Source of the DNA: Caulobacter endophyticus
Lineage (GTDB): Bacteria > Pseudomonadota > Alphaproteobacteria > Caulobacterales > Caulobacteraceae
Direction of reading: 5' to 3'
Assembly (NCBI RefSeq): GCF_029543245.1
Contig: NZ_JARQWV010000001.1
Span: 186,001-250,000, forward strand
Length of the DNA stretch: 64,000 bases
Shown: one piece after another, positions 61,892-64,000 of the stretch
Numbering within the stretch: position 1 is the stretch's first letter
Layout: the number at the start of each line of letters is the position of its first letter
Translations under genes and position numbers: made by a program
The notes under the pieces: generated by a model
What the model was told of the DNA's origin: nothing
What the model saw: the letters and a program-made list of their open reading frames with translations, nothing else
Database searches by the model: none

Positions 61892-62467
61892 ATGTCGCGC
61901 CGCGCCGCCCTCAGCGTCCCCGCCGCCCTGGCGCTGGCCGCCGGCGCCAGCGCCTGCTCCGCCCACGATCGGCCGGCTCCGGCCGGCGCCTCTAGCACGC
62001 TGGTCGCCTATTTCACCCGCTCGGGAAACACCCGCGTCATAGCCGTCCAGTTGCACCGGGAACTGAAGGCGGACCTCTTCGAGATCCAGGCCGCCACGCC
62101 CTATCCCGAAGACTACGAGCAGACGGTCGAGCAAGCGCGCCAGGAACGCGACGCCGGCGTGCGTCCGCTGCTGAAAGCGACCGTGCCGAACCTGTCGGGC
62201 TACGACACCGTCTTCCTGTGCTTTCCCATCTGGGGCGAGACCGCGCCGCCGATCATCCGCAGCTTTCTGGCCGCACACGACCTGTCAGGCAAGACGATCC
62301 GACCAGTGATCACCCATGGCGGCTACGGGCTGGGCGACAGCCTGGCGGTCCTCAGGCGTCACGCCCCCAGCGCGCGACTGGAGCCGGCCTTCTCGATGGA
62401 AGCCGACCAGGAGCGGCGCACCATGACCCAAGTCCGTGAGTGGTTGGGCGCGATCGCCCGCGCCTGA
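61892..62467 (+). CDS. Flavodoxin-like protein with lipoprotein-type signal
   Basis: A protein of about 191 residues. Its N-terminus (MSRRAALSVPAALALAAGASACSAH) looks like a signal with a lipobox ending in ASAC and possibly a Tat motif (SRRAAL), which is unusual for a flavodoxin. The flavodoxin fold follows, with the FMN phosphate loop YFTRSGNTR, then VFLCFPIWGETAPPIIRSFL and THGGYGLGDSL. I use the ATG at 61892, which has AGGA upstream; a GTG at 61874 is in frame. It may be an FMN-dependent electron carrier or reductase facing the periplasm, working with the reductases beside it; this is inference. Confidence 0.88.
   Translation: MSRRAALSVPAALALAAGASACSAHDRPAPAGASSTLVAYFTRSGNTRVIAVQLHRELKADLFEIQAATPYPEDYEQTVEQARQERDAGVRPLLKATVPNLSGYDTVFLCFPIWGETAPPIIRSFLAAHDLSGKTIRPVITHGGYGLGDSLAVLRRHAPSARLEPAFSMEADQERRTMTQVREWLGAIARA

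Positions 62468-64000
<1,533 letters not shown>

Overview
The window is high-GC (about 70% by eye), gene-dense DNA. It has many 4-nt ATGA/GTGA gene overlaps, TonB receptors and ECF/FecR signalling. This gene style suggests an alphaproteobacterium, most likely of the Caulobacter/Phenylobacterium group; that placement is inferred from style, not from a marker gene. I saw no rRNA, tRNA, CRISPR array, insertion sequence or integrase.

Layout. (1) 1-2890 (+): the 3' part of a type I secretion HlyD-like adaptor, then a TPR-sulfotransferase. (2) 2898-38499, all on the minus strand, 26 genes in a row. Read in the direction of transcription they are: an OmpH/Skp-like chaperone, a small TonB-C-like protein, a solo LuxR-type HTH protein, a type II secretion (T2SS) operon in the order E-F-G-H-I-J-L-M-C-D-K, an STN/TonB-C protein, a TonB, an ECF sigma factor, a FecR-like anti-sigma, then a TpsB transporter, an ExbB fused to a large periplasmic DUF2341/LamG sensor-like region, ExbD, a proline-rich TonB, a Porin_5-like beta-barrel, a coiled-coil periplasmic protein, a 4221-residue TpsA exoprotein and an M23 peptidase. 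(3) 38706-50879: a capsule or exopolysaccharide locus of the ABC-transporter type (KpsC-like transferase, three GT4 glycosyltransferases, permease, ATPase, KpsE-like and Wza-like export proteins, two methyltransferases). (4) 51073-56549: an AraC regulator and a siderophore-uptake set (DUF3649, PepSY, DUF3325, TonB-dependent receptor). (5) 56696-64000: redox genes with two LysR regulators, a short-chain dehydrogenase, a secreted alpha/beta hydrolase, a flavodoxin-like lipoprotein and three tandem aldo/keto reductases, the last cut by the window end.

The most interesting part is region 2. Two-partner secretion is classically regarded as needing no dedicated energy source, yet here tpsB and tpsA bracket a complete Ton-type motor (ExbB, ExbD, TonB). 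The ExbB carries an extra lectin-like periplasmic region, and a FecI/FecR-type regulatory pair, a second TonB and an STN/TonB-C protein lie immediately upstream, directly after a T2SS operon. My working hypothesis is a motor-assisted, regulated surface-exoprotein system. The linkage is seen directly; the mechanism is inference.

Several inverted repeats look like operators. An 18-bp palindrome of the form CCTGTGGR-NN-YCCACAGG occurs twice (once imperfectly) before the capsule operon and once at the start of the FkbM methyltransferase gene. Dyads also lie in the gaps between three divergent gene pairs, two of them at LysR genes. Start sites were moved from the longest open frame where overlaps, signal peptides or Shine-Dalgarno sequences argued for it.
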